The translations under genes and the position numbers were made by a program. A DNA stretch of 64,000 nucleotides from Cyclobacteriaceae bacterium. GTDB lineage: Bacteria; Bacteroidota; Bacteroidia; Cytophagales; Cyclobacteriaceae. A model generated the notes under the pieces. That model saw only the letters and a list, made by a program, of their open reading frames with translations. It was not told the DNA's origin and did no database searches. The first letter of the stretch is position 1, and each line of letters starts with the position of its first letter. Shown in pieces: positions 19,417 through 27,766 of this stretch. The stretch is taken from contig JANQOR010000022.1 in the NCBI GenBank assembly GCA_028285685.1, forward strand, positions 49,056 through 113,055, read 5' to 3'.

Positions 19417-19620
19417 ATGGGGGAGCTTCTTGATCGGCAATACAAATTCTTCATGGACAACAAGGAAGAACTGCTGGAAAAGTATGAAGGTAGATTTGTT
19501 GTGATACATGACGAGGAAGTCGTTGGATCCTTCGAGTCAGATCGTGATGCCTATGTTTATTGTGTCACTCATTTCAAGATGGGAACCTTTTTTACACAGC
19601 AGGTTTTGGCTGATTCCTAA
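19417..19620 (+). CDS. Small DUF5678-like protein
   Basis: Acidic soluble protein of 67 residues. It has an N-terminal helix, then YEGRFVVIHDEEVVGSFESD and a helix DRDAYVYCVTHF. The middle block, a strand pair around 'FVVIHDEEVV' followed by an alternating acidic helix, resembles DUF5678 proteins. The match is from memory and is tentative. It follows the amidohydrolase gene by 87 bases. Confidence 0.55.
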   Translation: MGELLDRQYKFFMDNKEELLEKYEGRFVVIHDEEVVGSFESDRDAYVYCVTHFKMGTFFTQQVLADS

Positions 19621-19625
19621 AAAGC

Positions 19626-19769
19626 TTAATTTCTTGCCAATTTTCTGTACACGATCGCCACTCCTGCGGATAACAATGTGATCAATCCAATTGGAAGAAA
19701 CACCAATACAATTGGCGCTGCTGTAAAAAGCAGCAACAGAAACAAACCTACTTCTTGATAGCGCGCCAT
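19626..19769 (-). CDS. Tiny membrane protein (47 residues), unknown
   Basis: An ATG at 19769 on the minus strand opens a 47-codon frame ending at a TAA at 19626. It encodes a very hydrophobic peptide (VGLFLLLLFTAAPIVLVF, then LPIGLITLLSAGVAIVYRK) with a positively charged C terminus (RKLARN). The two hydrophobic blocks and the Lys/Arg end fit a small inner-membrane hairpin protein. It occupies otherwise unexplained space between two plus-strand genes. There is no independent proof that it is expressed. Confidence 0.5.
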   Translation of the reverse strand: MARYQEVGLFLLLLFTAAPIVLVFLPIGLITLLSAGVAIVYRKLARN

Positions 19770-19888
19770 TTGTGATTTTCTTGTGAAGATGAACCATTTC
19801 AAATGACTTTCAAATGACTTTGATCAATTGGAAAAATGATAAACTTCTGTTCTTATTCCCTTTATCTTTATCCAAAAAGCACACAATC

Positions 19889-20647
19889 ATGAAAGCTACT
19901 CCGGTCCTTTTCTTTTACTGTATTCTTTTCTGCTCATACGCACAAAACCAACCTGAACCTGATAAAATACCTACCGAGAAAGGGGACCTTATCGTCCAAC
20001 CTATTTTACATGGGACCATGGTCCTTACCTGGAACAACATCAACATATATGTTGATCCCTACGGTGGCTCGCAAGCATTTGCTGGTGTGGACGATCCTGA
20101 TATCATCCTTATAACTGATATCCACGGAGATCATCTAAATATGAAGACCTTAGAGGCGATCAATACTAGCCAGGCTCAATTCTTTGTACCCCAAGCTGTT
20201 ATGGACAAGCTACCTGACTCTATGCAGGCGAGGGCTACGGTTGTTAACAATGGAGAAGATACAGATTACTCAGAGATTAATATCGCTGCAATTCCAATGT
20301 ACAATCTTCCCGACGATGAAACATCCCGACATAAAAAAGGCCGAGGTAATGGTTACGTCTTGACATTGGGTGGAAAAAGAGTTTATATCTCGGGAGATAC
20401 AGAAGATATTCCCGAAATGCGCGCACTTACGAACATTGATGTTGCCTTTGTGTGTATGAATCTTCCGTATACCATGGATATTCAGCAGGCATCAAGTGCG
20501 GTTAGCGAGTTCAAGCCTACTATCATTTATCCGTATCACTACAGGGGAAGCGGCAGGTTGAGTGATGTAGAAGGTTTTAAGCTGCTGGTAAATAAGCTAA
20601 GCCCGGTTGTAGAGGTCCGACTAAAGGAATGGTATCCTGGAAATTGA
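19889..20647 (+). CDS. Exported metallo-beta-lactamase-fold hydrolase (UlaG-like)
   Basis: The start is placed at the ATG at 19889, which begins a signal peptide (MKATPVLFFYCILFCSYAQ), giving 252 residues. Elements of the beta-lactamase fold are MVLTWNNINIYVDPYG, the metal motif in ITDIHGDHLN, VYISGDTEDIPEMRAL and YPYHYRG. In the usual HxHxDH motif the first His is replaced by Asp here (D-I-H-G-D-H), while the other ligands are present. The family includes lactonase- and phosphodiesterase-like enzymes, and the substrate is unknown. The periplasmic location is unusual for UlaG-like proteins but is seen in Bacteroidota. Confidence 0.85.
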   Translation: MKATPVLFFYCILFCSYAQNQPEPDKIPTEKGDLIVQPILHGTMVLTWNNINIYVDPYGGSQAFAGVDDPDIILITDIHGDHLNMKTLEAINTSQAQFFVPQAVMDKLPDSMQARATVVNNGEDTDYSEINIAAIPMYNLPDDETSRHKKGRGNGYVLTLGGKRVYISGDTEDIPEMRALTNIDVAFVCMNLPYTMDIQQASSAVSEFKPTIIYPYHYRGSGRLSDVEGFKLLVNKLSPVVEVRLKEWYPGN

Positions 20648-20660
20648 GTTCCCTTGACTG

Positions 20661-21089
20661 CTACAATTTATACTCATATAAGACAATTGATTCTTCCTCC
20701 TCAATACCACCTGCTGCCTTGTAGGCTTTTCTAGCGGCAATGTTTGACTGCTCTGTCGCCACCCAGGCTTCCACACATCCCAAACTCTTTGCCAACTCGC
20801 AGAGGTGTTCGATCAATTGCCTACCAATACCCTGACTTTGAAATTCATCCATAACACCTACTTCATTGATAAATAATGCCGGATCCTTGTCCGGATGTAC
20901 ATAATGAAAGCCAGAGGCCATTCCAACAACTTTCTGATCTTTGTAAGCGAGAAGTAAATGATGCCGTTGATCCCTCAGGAATTCAAGAGCTCTTTCCTGT
21001 TTGACTTGATTATCAAACAGGTCATCGCCGGCTTCAATAAGGGCTGAGAGATCATCGTTGGTGGCTGACTTGTAGGTGATATCATTCAT
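20661..21089 (-). CDS. GNAT-family N-acetyltransferase
   Basis: Protein of 142 residues with the GNAT core. A strand FINEVGVMDEFQSQGIGRQL carries the acetyl-CoA-binding Q-x-x-G-x-G, followed by a helix and AWVATEQSNIAARKAY. The layout resembles the AAC(3)-I-like branch of small acetyltransferases, but sequence alone does not justify calling it an aminoglycoside-resistance enzyme. It is convergent with the metallo-hydrolase gene, with 13 bases between them. Confidence 0.85.
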   Translation of the reverse strand: MNDITYKSATNDDLSALIEAGDDLFDNQVKQERALEFLRDQRHHLLLAYKDQKVVGMASGFHYVHPDKDPALFINEVGVMDEFQSQGIGRQLIEHLCELAKSLGCVEAWVATEQSNIAARKAYKAAGGIEEEESIVLYEYKL

Positions 21090-21211
21090 AGTGTAAATCT
21101 CAGCATTTTGTCAAAAACCCCTCGTCAAGGCAGATTACCTTTCGTCATTCGTAGCTTTCGCTTTCTTTTCCTTTAGACTAATTTTTTGAAACATCACGAA
21201 AACACACCGAT

Positions 21212-21664
21212 ATGGATAAGCTGAAAATGTTAGTGAAAACGGAAAATGACTGGCCATCATTCATTGCACGTATTTTTCTTGGTCTTGTCATTTTTCCTCA
21301 CGGTGCGCAGAAGATCCTAGGAATCTGGGGAGGGCACGGCCTGCAAGCGATGATGGACTCGTTTCAAGCCTGGTTTGGCATTCATCCAATTGTGTCCGCG
21401 CTTGTTGCATTCGCAGAATTTTTCGGATCGCTGGGTTTGATACTTGGTCTTTTTGGACGATTCATGGCAGGGTCTATCATACTTGTGATGTTGGGAGCAA
21501 TCTACTATGTAGTGAACGACTTTTTCTTCATGAACTGGTATTCACAGCAAAGAGGAGAAGGTTTCGAGTTTCACTTGCTGGCTATAGGTTTAGGGTTGAT
21601 CGTGTTTATCAATGGAAGTGGCAGATACTCCGTTGACAGTCTGCTTCAAAAGAAAATGAGCTAG
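21212..21664 (+). CDS. DoxX-family membrane protein
   Basis: Four-helix membrane protein of 150 residues. The N-terminal FIARIFLGLVIFPHGAQKIL is the DoxX signature (R...G..f..hG..K). It is followed by FQAWFGIHPIVSALVAFAEF, GLILGLFGRFMAG and a C-terminal helix LLAIGLGLIVFINGSGRYS. The family is involved in thiol or quinol-linked processes in some bacteria, but the role here is unknown. It stands 73 bases before the hybrid sensor gene. Confidence 0.88.
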   Translation: MDKLKMLVKTENDWPSFIARIFLGLVIFPHGAQKILGIWGGHGLQAMMDSFQAWFGIHPIVSALVAFAEFFGSLGLILGLFGRFMAGSIILVMLGAIYYVVNDFFFMNWYSQQRGEGFEFHLLAIGLGLIVFINGSGRYSVDSLLQKKMS

Positions 21665-21737
21665 CACTGCACTGCTGTATCGACTCATTTTTCCATAGGA
21701 TTTCACTATCTTAATAGTGCCATATCCTTAGTCGCCA

Positions 21738-24700
21738 ATGCGTTACTTCACTATAGCCCTCTTGATGTATGCATATTGCTCGTATTCGCAACTTGACAAG
21801 GTATTCTTTCGGCAGTACGGGGTTAAGGAAGGACTTTCAAGCAATGCAACTACATGGTTTCTTAAGGATTCGTATGGCTTTGTATGGATTGGCACAGCAT
21901 CTGGTCTGAATCGCTTCGATGGCTATCAATTCAAAACCTGGCTTCATGACCCACTGGACTCAACGAGCCTCAGCAATAATCGGATTTTTCGGCTATTCGA
22001 GGATTCGAAAAAAAGACTATGGGTTGGTACCGCAGATGGCCTAGATCTCTTCGACAGGAGAACTGAAACATTCAGGCGCTTCAATGCAAATATGGAGGAC
22101 TCCCTGGCCTTAAGGCAAGGGACTATATTAGGTATTGATGAAGATCAAAACGGCAATTTGTGGATTGCGACGTTTGGTGGTGGACTTAATAAACTAGATC
22201 CGACAACAGAGATATTTACTTCCTATCTATACAGCGATGAGGACTCGACCAGCTTAAGGCAAAACTATGTTCTATCCATATATGTCGATAGCGACAACAT
22301 CATTTGGTGTGGACTAGCTGGGTGGGGACTAAATCGGTTTGATCCATCAACAGGGAAGTTCCAGCACTTCGTATATGATATCGGGTTCACAGAGTACAAT
22401 GTGGATAACAACGCAATCCAAACCATTTACGAGGACAGACATGGAAATTTGTGGATTGGGAGTGAAGGCGGACTTAATTTATTTAACAAGGAAAAAAGTG
22501 TTTATACTGATCATTTCACTCATAATCCAGACGATCCAACAAGTCTTCCAAGCAATTTTATTTCTCGTATACATGAGAGGGAAGACGGTAGTTTTTTGAT
22601 TGCTACTCAAAATGGCCTTGCCCATTTTGATCCGACCGCTGGGGAGTCACGAAACTTTTACGCCAGCCCAGGACGCCCTGGAGCCATCCAGGACAATAAT
22701 GCTTACGACTTTCTTTTCGAGAAAGATGGTACCGTCTGGTTAACAACCCGATTGAATGGGTTTAGCAAAGGCAATCTTTATAGCAGGCCTTTTACTATTG
22801 AAAAACATCCAAATTCCAAATTAATAGACCTAAGTACCGCCGATGTCAAGAACATAGCCATTGATGATCAAAAACGACTTCTTGTCTCCACCCGAAACGG
22901 TCTGGCTATTATCAGCCAGGATTCCGACAATATCATAGAACTAACCTCAAATCCTGGTAGCAGAGTGGTGCTAAGTGGACAATCAGTGCTCTGTACTTTT
23001 CAAGACAGCAAAGGAACATACTGGATAGGGACTGAGCGAAATGGGCTAGATCGCCTCGATTTGAGAAAAAGATCAGTCATAAACTACCAACATGACCCAA
23101 ATCGGGACGGAACTTTAGGTTTTGTCAATCCAGCTTCTATCGTTGAAAACACTTTGGGCGATATGTGGGTGGGGATTCGAGGAGGTGGCGTAAGCCGTAT
23201 GGACAAAGAAACCGGAACGTTTAAAACGTATCTGCCAGTAGATGGGGATGAGACCAGCATTCCGGATCATCGGGTTACCTCAATGTTGATTGATTCGAAA
23301 AGTAATTTCTGGGTAGGCACATTGTCTGGGTTGACCAGGTTTGATCCAGAAAATGAAACTTTCTCCCGATTTCAGGTTAGTGAACTCAATCAACCTGGAG
23401 TGTCCAATCTGGAGATACAATTTATTTTCGAAGACTCTCGGGAAAATTTATGGGTGGGGACCAGGGGTGGTTTGGATTTGATAAGCTATGATGGAATCAA
23501 ATTGAAAAACTATACGACAAAGAATGGGTTGGCAAGTGATCAGATTCTGAGTATGTTGGAAGAGGGAGATGGAATCTATTGGCTTGGAACAGATCGAGGC
23601 CTATCTCGGTTCGAGTATATCACTGGTGAATTTAGGAATTTTGACAGTTCTAATGGCCTCCCAGACAAGTCTTTTTCTGCAAATTCCTCTTTCAAGAACA
23701 ATGATGGGAAATTGTATTTCGGAAATCGAGCAGGACTAGTGTCTTTCCATCCGGAAGAGGTTGGCTTCAATGATGCTATCCCACCTATTGTGGTAACAAA
23801 TTTCAGTGTGATCAATGAGTTGGAGGATGCGACCAGCAATTTTCGCTCAGTAGTGGTAGATAAAGAGATCACGCTCACTCACCAACAGAATGTTTTTTCG
23901 ATCGAGTTTGCAGCCCTTAGCTATGTGAATCCTGAGAAAAATCAGTACGCCTACATGTTGGAAGGATTTGATAAGAACTGGGTTCAAAGCGGTGGAAGGA
24001 GATCGACCTTTTACACAAACTTGGATGCAGGGGATTATGTGTTCAGAATTAAAGGGACTAACAATGATGGCGTATGGAATGAAAAAGGAGCCTCGTTAAA
24101 AATAACTGTCTTACCACCTTGGTGGAAGACGTGGTGGGCCTACTCCATCTATCTGATCTTCCTTGTTAGCTTGATCTGGTACCTAAGGAGGAACCTGGTC
24201 CGTCAGGAACGGTTAAATGCGTCATTAAATCTAGAAAAGATGGAAGTGGAGAAGATGAAAGAACTTGATGCGTTGAAGACGCAGTTTTTCACGAATGTTT
24301 CACACGACCTAAGAACACCGCTCACGCTAATATTAGGACCTCTCAGAGACCTCATTACAAGAAATGGAAAATCCGGTGATTCAGAAATGCTCAAGATGAT
24401 GCATCGAAATGGGCAAACACTTTTGACACTTATCAATCAGTTGTTGGATGTTGCCAAGTTGCGTGGTGGAAAACTCAAGCTGTCGGCTTCTGAAGGCGAT
24501 CTTCTTAAGTTGTGCAAACAGGTATTCTATTCGTTCGAATCTGCAGCCGAGCAAAAGGAAGTGGCCTGGGAGATGGAGTCGGACGACAAGCTGAAAAAGG
24601 TTTATTTCGACTGGGATAAAATGGAGAAAACCCTAATGAACCTTTTGTCAAATGCGTTGAAGTTTACGAAACCTGGGGGACGGGTCCGCCTTCAACTACA

Positions 24701-25823
24701 GGAGGAGAGCAACCAGGCCTCCATTACAATTTCAGATACAGGGGTAGGCATTCCAGAGGAAGAGCTTCCCAGAATCTTTGATCGATTTTTTCAGGGAAAG
24801 GAAAATGAAGGCCTGGAATATCCAGGTACCGGAATTGGGCTGGCACTGGTAAAAGACTTTGTTGAGTTGCACTCTGGTTCTATATCAGTAGATAGTACAA
24901 TCGCTGTGGGCACGACCTTCAAATTGAGTTTTCCGCTAGGATCAGAACACTTCACTGAAGATGAGATTTTGAAGGAACCAATTGAAGTTGTAGCGCAGGT
25001 GGATGACAAACTGATCAAAGAAAGTTTTGAACCATCGGAGCCTCAGGAGGAAACAGATCTTCCTGTCATACTTCTTGTGGAAGACAACCTCGATATGCGA
25101 ACCTATCTTCGAAGTAGCCTGCAAGACGAGTATTCTCTCATCGAGACAGACAATGGAAAGCAAGGGTTAGAGTTGGCAAATGACCATGTTCCGGATATGA
25201 TCATAAGTGACGTCATGATGCCAAGAATGGATGGTTTGGAATTTTGTAGGCGAGTCAAGACGGATGAAAAAACAAGCCACATACCGGTAATTCTGCTAAC
25301 TGCCAGGGCAACTCAAGAAAGTAGGATTGAAGGACTGGAGACCGGGGCTGATGCCTACCTTACTAAGCCATTTGATTCCAAAGAACTTACAGTGAGAATT
25401 GAAAAGACCATCGAGCAAAGACAAAAACTAAGGGAGAAATTCAGTAGGCAGGTTACGATTGGTCCTGCGGAGGTGTCGGTCACTAGCATGGACGAACAGT
25501 TCCTGACAAATGCTATTCGGATCGTGGAGGAACACATGTCTGATGCTGAATTTGACGTGGAGAATTTCGGTGCTGAGATTGGCTTGAGCAGAGTGCAGCT
25601 ATACAGGAAATTGAAGGCGCTAACTAATCTGTCGGTAACAGAGTTTGTCAGGAACATACGATTAAAACGCGCCGCACAACTGATCGATCAAAACAGCGGT
25701 ACGATAGCAGAAATCACGTATAAAGTTGGCTTTACTGATGCATCCTATTTTGCTAAGAGATTCAAAGAAACCTTCGGTTTGACTCCCACAGAATACCAGG
25801 AAAGAGCACAAGAAAATCAGTAG
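21738..25823 (+). CDS. Hybrid two-component system protein (propeller-kinase-receiver-AraC)
   Basis: One-piece sensor and transcription factor of 1361 residues. A signal peptide leads into two seven-bladed periplasmic propellers of about 14 units of the W.GT..GL..F type (residues about 25-690). Then come a Y_Y_Y domain with YAYMLEGFDKNWVQSGGRR, one TM near 797-815, and a histidine kinase whose phosphorylated His is residue 856 in NVSHDLRTPLTL. The ATPase motifs are NLLSNALKFTKPGG and GTGIGLALVKDF. A receiver has its acceptor Asp at 1158 in ISDVMMPRMDG, followed by an AraC helix-turn-helix at the C terminus. Such proteins usually sense a glycan fragment and switch on a utilisation locus. None with SusC/SusD is here, but a GH88/105-like hydrolase lies downstream. 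Confidence 0.97.
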   Translation: MRYFTIALLMYAYCSYSQLDKVFFRQYGVKEGLSSNATTWFLKDSYGFVWIGTASGLNRFDGYQFKTWLHDPLDSTSLSNNRIFRLFEDSKKRLWVGTADGLDLFDRRTETFRRFNANMEDSLALRQGTILGIDEDQNGNLWIATFGGGLNKLDPTTEIFTSYLYSDEDSTSLRQNYVLSIYVDSDNIIWCGLAGWGLNRFDPSTGKFQHFVYDIGFTEYNVDNNAIQTIYEDRHGNLWIGSEGGLNLFNKEKSVYTDHFTHNPDDPTSLPSNFISRIHEREDGSFLIATQNGLAHFDPTAGESRNFYASPGRPGAIQDNNAYDFLFEKDGTVWLTTRLNGFSKGNLYSRPFTIEKHPNSKLIDLSTADVKNIAIDDQKRLLVSTRNGLAIISQDSDNIIELTSNPGSRVVLSGQSVLCTFQDSKGTYWIGTERNGLDRLDLRKRSVINYQHDPNRDGTLGFVNPASIVENTLGDMWVGIRGGGVSRMDKETGTFKTYLPVDGDETSIPDHRVTSMLIDSKSNFWVGTLSGLTRFDPENETFSRFQVSELNQPGVSNLEIQFIFEDSRENLWVGTRGGLDLISYDGIKLKNYTTKNGLASDQILSMLEEGDGIYWLGTDRGLSRFEYITGEFRNFDSSNGLPDKSFSANSSFKNNDGKLYFGNRAGLVSFHPEEVGFNDAIPPIVVTNFSVINELEDATSNFRSVVVDKEITLTHQQNVFSIEFAALSYVNPEKNQYAYMLEGFDKNWVQSGGRRSTFYTNLDAGDYVFRIKGTNNDGVWNEKGASLKITVLPPWWKTWWAYSIYLIFLVSLIWYLRRNLVRQERLNASLNLEKMEVEKMKELDALKTQFFTNVSHDLRTPLTLILGPLRDLITRNGKSGDSEMLKMMHRNGQTLLTLINQLLDVAKLRGGKLKLSASEGDLLKLCKQVFYSFESAAEQKEVAWEMESDDKLKKVYFDWDKMEKTLMNLLSNALKFTKPGGRVRLQLQEESNQASITISDTGVGIPEEELPRIFDRFFQGKENEGLEYPGTGIGLALVKDFVELHSGSISVDSTIAVGTTFKLSFPLGSEHFTEDEILKEPIEVVAQVDDKLIKESFEPSEPQEETDLPVILLVEDNLDMRTYLRSSLQDEYSLIETDNGKQGLELANDHVPDMIISDVMMPRMDGLEFCRRVKTDEKTSHIPVILLTARATQESRIEGLETGADAYLTKPFDSKELTVRIEKTIEQRQKLREKFSRQVTIGPAEVSVTSMDEQFLTNAIRIVEEHMSDAEFDVENFGAEIGLSRVQLYRKLKALTNLSVTEFVRNIRLKRAAQLIDQNSGTIAEITYKVGFTDASYFAKRFKETFGLTPTEYQERAQENQ

Positions 25824-25915
25824 GCGTAACATAGCTTTCCCTTTTTGAAACATTCGTCGCACACTTCTTTGGCATAGCTATTGATATTTACTAGGGTGAA
25901 TTAAAGTTAGATATT

Positions 25916-27547
25916 ATGAGTGCCGAGAATTTTTCAATATCACTCAAACTAGGTTTGAGTATGCTAACATTATTGTGTTTGGTTAGCTGTAACAACGACG
26001 ATAGTGTTGATAATAATGATACAGACGCTCCGGTTATTTCTATCAATATCAATAACGGAGATACGGGCATACCAAGAGATATTACGATCGTTATTTCAGC
26101 TAGTGAATCTCTTCATCATGCCAATGGAGTTGCAATTGCCAACGACGCTTTGGAATCTTTGATTCTTTTTGAAGATGCAGACGCAGAAAGTGTTCCTTAT
26201 GAGGCTTCCATCGATGTAACAGGAGAGCGAATTACCATAGATCCGGTCGATTTACTTAATCCGGCAGAGAGATACTCTCTAAGCTTTGAAACGGTTCACG
26301 ATGTGCATGGAAACGCCACTTCAGCAGTGACTATTTCCTTTACAATAGAATCGTATGACTTCAATGTGATAACCGGCAAGTGGACCGTCCTCACAGAAGA
26401 ATTCAGTTCCTTTGATGAAAGTGGAATGTTGCTAAATGAACATTCTAATGTTGAGTTTTTGACAAATAGGTATACCGTCGAATTTGAAGGGACAGACAAT
26501 GCTGGAGCCTTCAGGCAAATGGAATTTGAAAAGGTTGAGTGGATAACCGGAGACTATCAGACCAACCCTTCTGATACGACTGTTTCCATAGATGTTAACA
26601 ATGGAAGGGGAAATCGACCAGAGATCATGCAAATTGAGATCGTCTCAGCAAATGATCAGGTGGCAGAATTGGTGATCACCGAGGACGTAACGATTGATAC
26701 TGAGGTAATTACTGAGGTTCGAAGGTTGGAACTTAGAAAAAACGGTCCGGAAATTCCAGTTATTGATCTTGACGCTTTTGAGGGTGAGTGGAGCGTGACA
26801 AGTCTTTTTGAAGAAGAATTTGTGGAGAGCAGCCTTAATCCCGGAGAATTCCTTTTCAGAGCTGACTATACGTTGATGACTTTACCAAACGATCGATTCA
26901 CTTTGACTTTTAGCGAAGGACCAAATCTCTGGTTTATAGACACCTATTATACCAATACCTGGGAAGTGTCAAGTTTCAATCTCTTCGATGATAGCAACAT
27001 TTTCTACAACTACGGTAATACTGGTGAAAAACTAATTCACCTGTCTTCGATGGCCAGTGATGATGATCTTGGATTTGTCATATTTTCCTACGACCTTGAC
27101 GACGATGGGAGGAACTTGATGTACCGCCGGGAATATCATCTGGAAAGAAATGAGGGGACAGGATTAGAGATTACTGTGGATGACATGGTTGGTTCATGGT
27201 TGGTAGTAGAATTTAGAGAGTGGGAAAATGGGGTCGACGTAACTGATCCGGATGACGAGGATTCTCCACTAGGATCAACAACCATATTCAACAGTGATAT
27301 GACGGCTCAATCTATTGATGGAACAAGAGTCACTGACCTCATCTACCGATTGGTTGATGGAAATTCATTGGCAATCGAAGTACAAGATGAGGTGGTTCAG
27401 AATCAACTTTTCCATATTAAGGATCAAGTCGTAGGGCCGCCTGAAAGATTGACACTTGCAGCAGGGTTTGTTCGAGAACACGAAGATTGTGTCGTTGATT
27501 GCGAGAGAATACTCTTTGAATTTGAACTTGTGGTAGAACGACAATAA
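25916..27547 (+). CDS. Ig-like lipoprotein with lipocalin-like repeats
   Basis: Protein of 543 residues with a lipoprotein signal (LGLSMLTLLCLVSC, lipobox LVSC) and a Asp/Asn-rich linker. The first domain (about 35-150) is a SbsA-type Ig-like fold with ISININNGDTGIPRDITIVIS. It is followed by two or three repeats that each open with a Gx-W motif (ITGKWTVL, FEGEWSVT, MVGSWLVVEF), the lipocalin-like domains common in Bacteroidota lipoproteins. The C terminus carries CVVDCERILFEFELVVERQ. It is probably surface-exposed. It lies 93 bases after the hybrid sensor and may belong to its regulon. A decayed copy of its C-terminal end lies just downstream. Confidence 0.82.
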   Translation: MSAENFSISLKLGLSMLTLLCLVSCNNDDSVDNNDTDAPVISININNGDTGIPRDITIVISASESLHHANGVAIANDALESLILFEDADAESVPYEASIDVTGERITIDPVDLLNPAERYSLSFETVHDVHGNATSAVTISFTIESYDFNVITGKWTVLTEEFSSFDESGMLLNEHSNVEFLTNRYTVEFEGTDNAGAFRQMEFEKVEWITGDYQTNPSDTTVSIDVNNGRGNRPEIMQIEIVSANDQVAELVITEDVTIDTEVITEVRRLELRKNGPEIPVIDLDAFEGEWSVTSLFEEEFVESSLNPGEFLFRADYTLMTLPNDRFTLTFSEGPNLWFIDTYYTNTWEVSSFNLFDDSNIFYNYGNTGEKLIHLSSMASDDDLGFVIFSYDLDDDGRNLMYRREYHLERNEGTGLEITVDDMVGSWLVVEFREWENGVDVTDPDDEDSPLGSTTIFNSDMTAQSIDGTRVTDLIYRLVDGNSLAIEVQDEVVQNQLFHIKDQVVGPPERLTLAAGFVREHEDCVVDCERILFEFELVVERQ

Positions 27548-27557
27548 CCCTTCATAA

Positions 27558-27626
27558 AATGACTGTGAATTTAGCTGTGACCTGACTCCTTGTGAGTTTG
27601 AGCTGGTATTTGAGAAACGGAATTAA
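27558..27626 (+). pseudogene. Remnant of a duplicate lipoprotein C terminus
   Basis: Twenty-two codons starting 11 bases after the upstream stop read NDCEFSCDLTPCEFELVFEK plus two residues, then a TAA. This closely matches the end of the gene just before it (EDCVVDCERILFEFELVVER plus one): same paired cysteines, then FEFELV.E. No start codon or remaining body is present. It looks like the tail of a deleted tandem paralogue, which kept its own terminator at 27663. Confidence 0.6.
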
Positions 27627-27662
27627 CTGTGGCATCATTCTGTTGATCAATCACCCGTTATG

Positions 27663-27693
27663 AGCAGCACCTTTCGAAGGTGCTGCTTTTTTT
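27663..27693 (+). terminator. Intrinsic terminator
   Basis: Perfect 11-bp stem (AGCAGCACCTT paired with AAGGTGCTGCT), three-base loop TCG, then seven Ts at 27687-27693. It lies 116 bases after the lipoprotein stop and 37 after the remnant tail. It separates the sensor/lipoprotein unit from the hydrolase gene downstream. Confidence 0.92.
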
Positions 27694-27766
27694 GTTCTTA
27701 CATGAATCTAAATTTTAATTTCATAGTTTGTAATTCTGAGATCCCTTTTTTGCTAATTGGGACAAC

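Noticed and set aside
20661-21089. Aminoglycoside resistance gene
   Set aside because: The GNAT fold is clear, but resemblance to AAC(3)-I is general and there is no mobile context.
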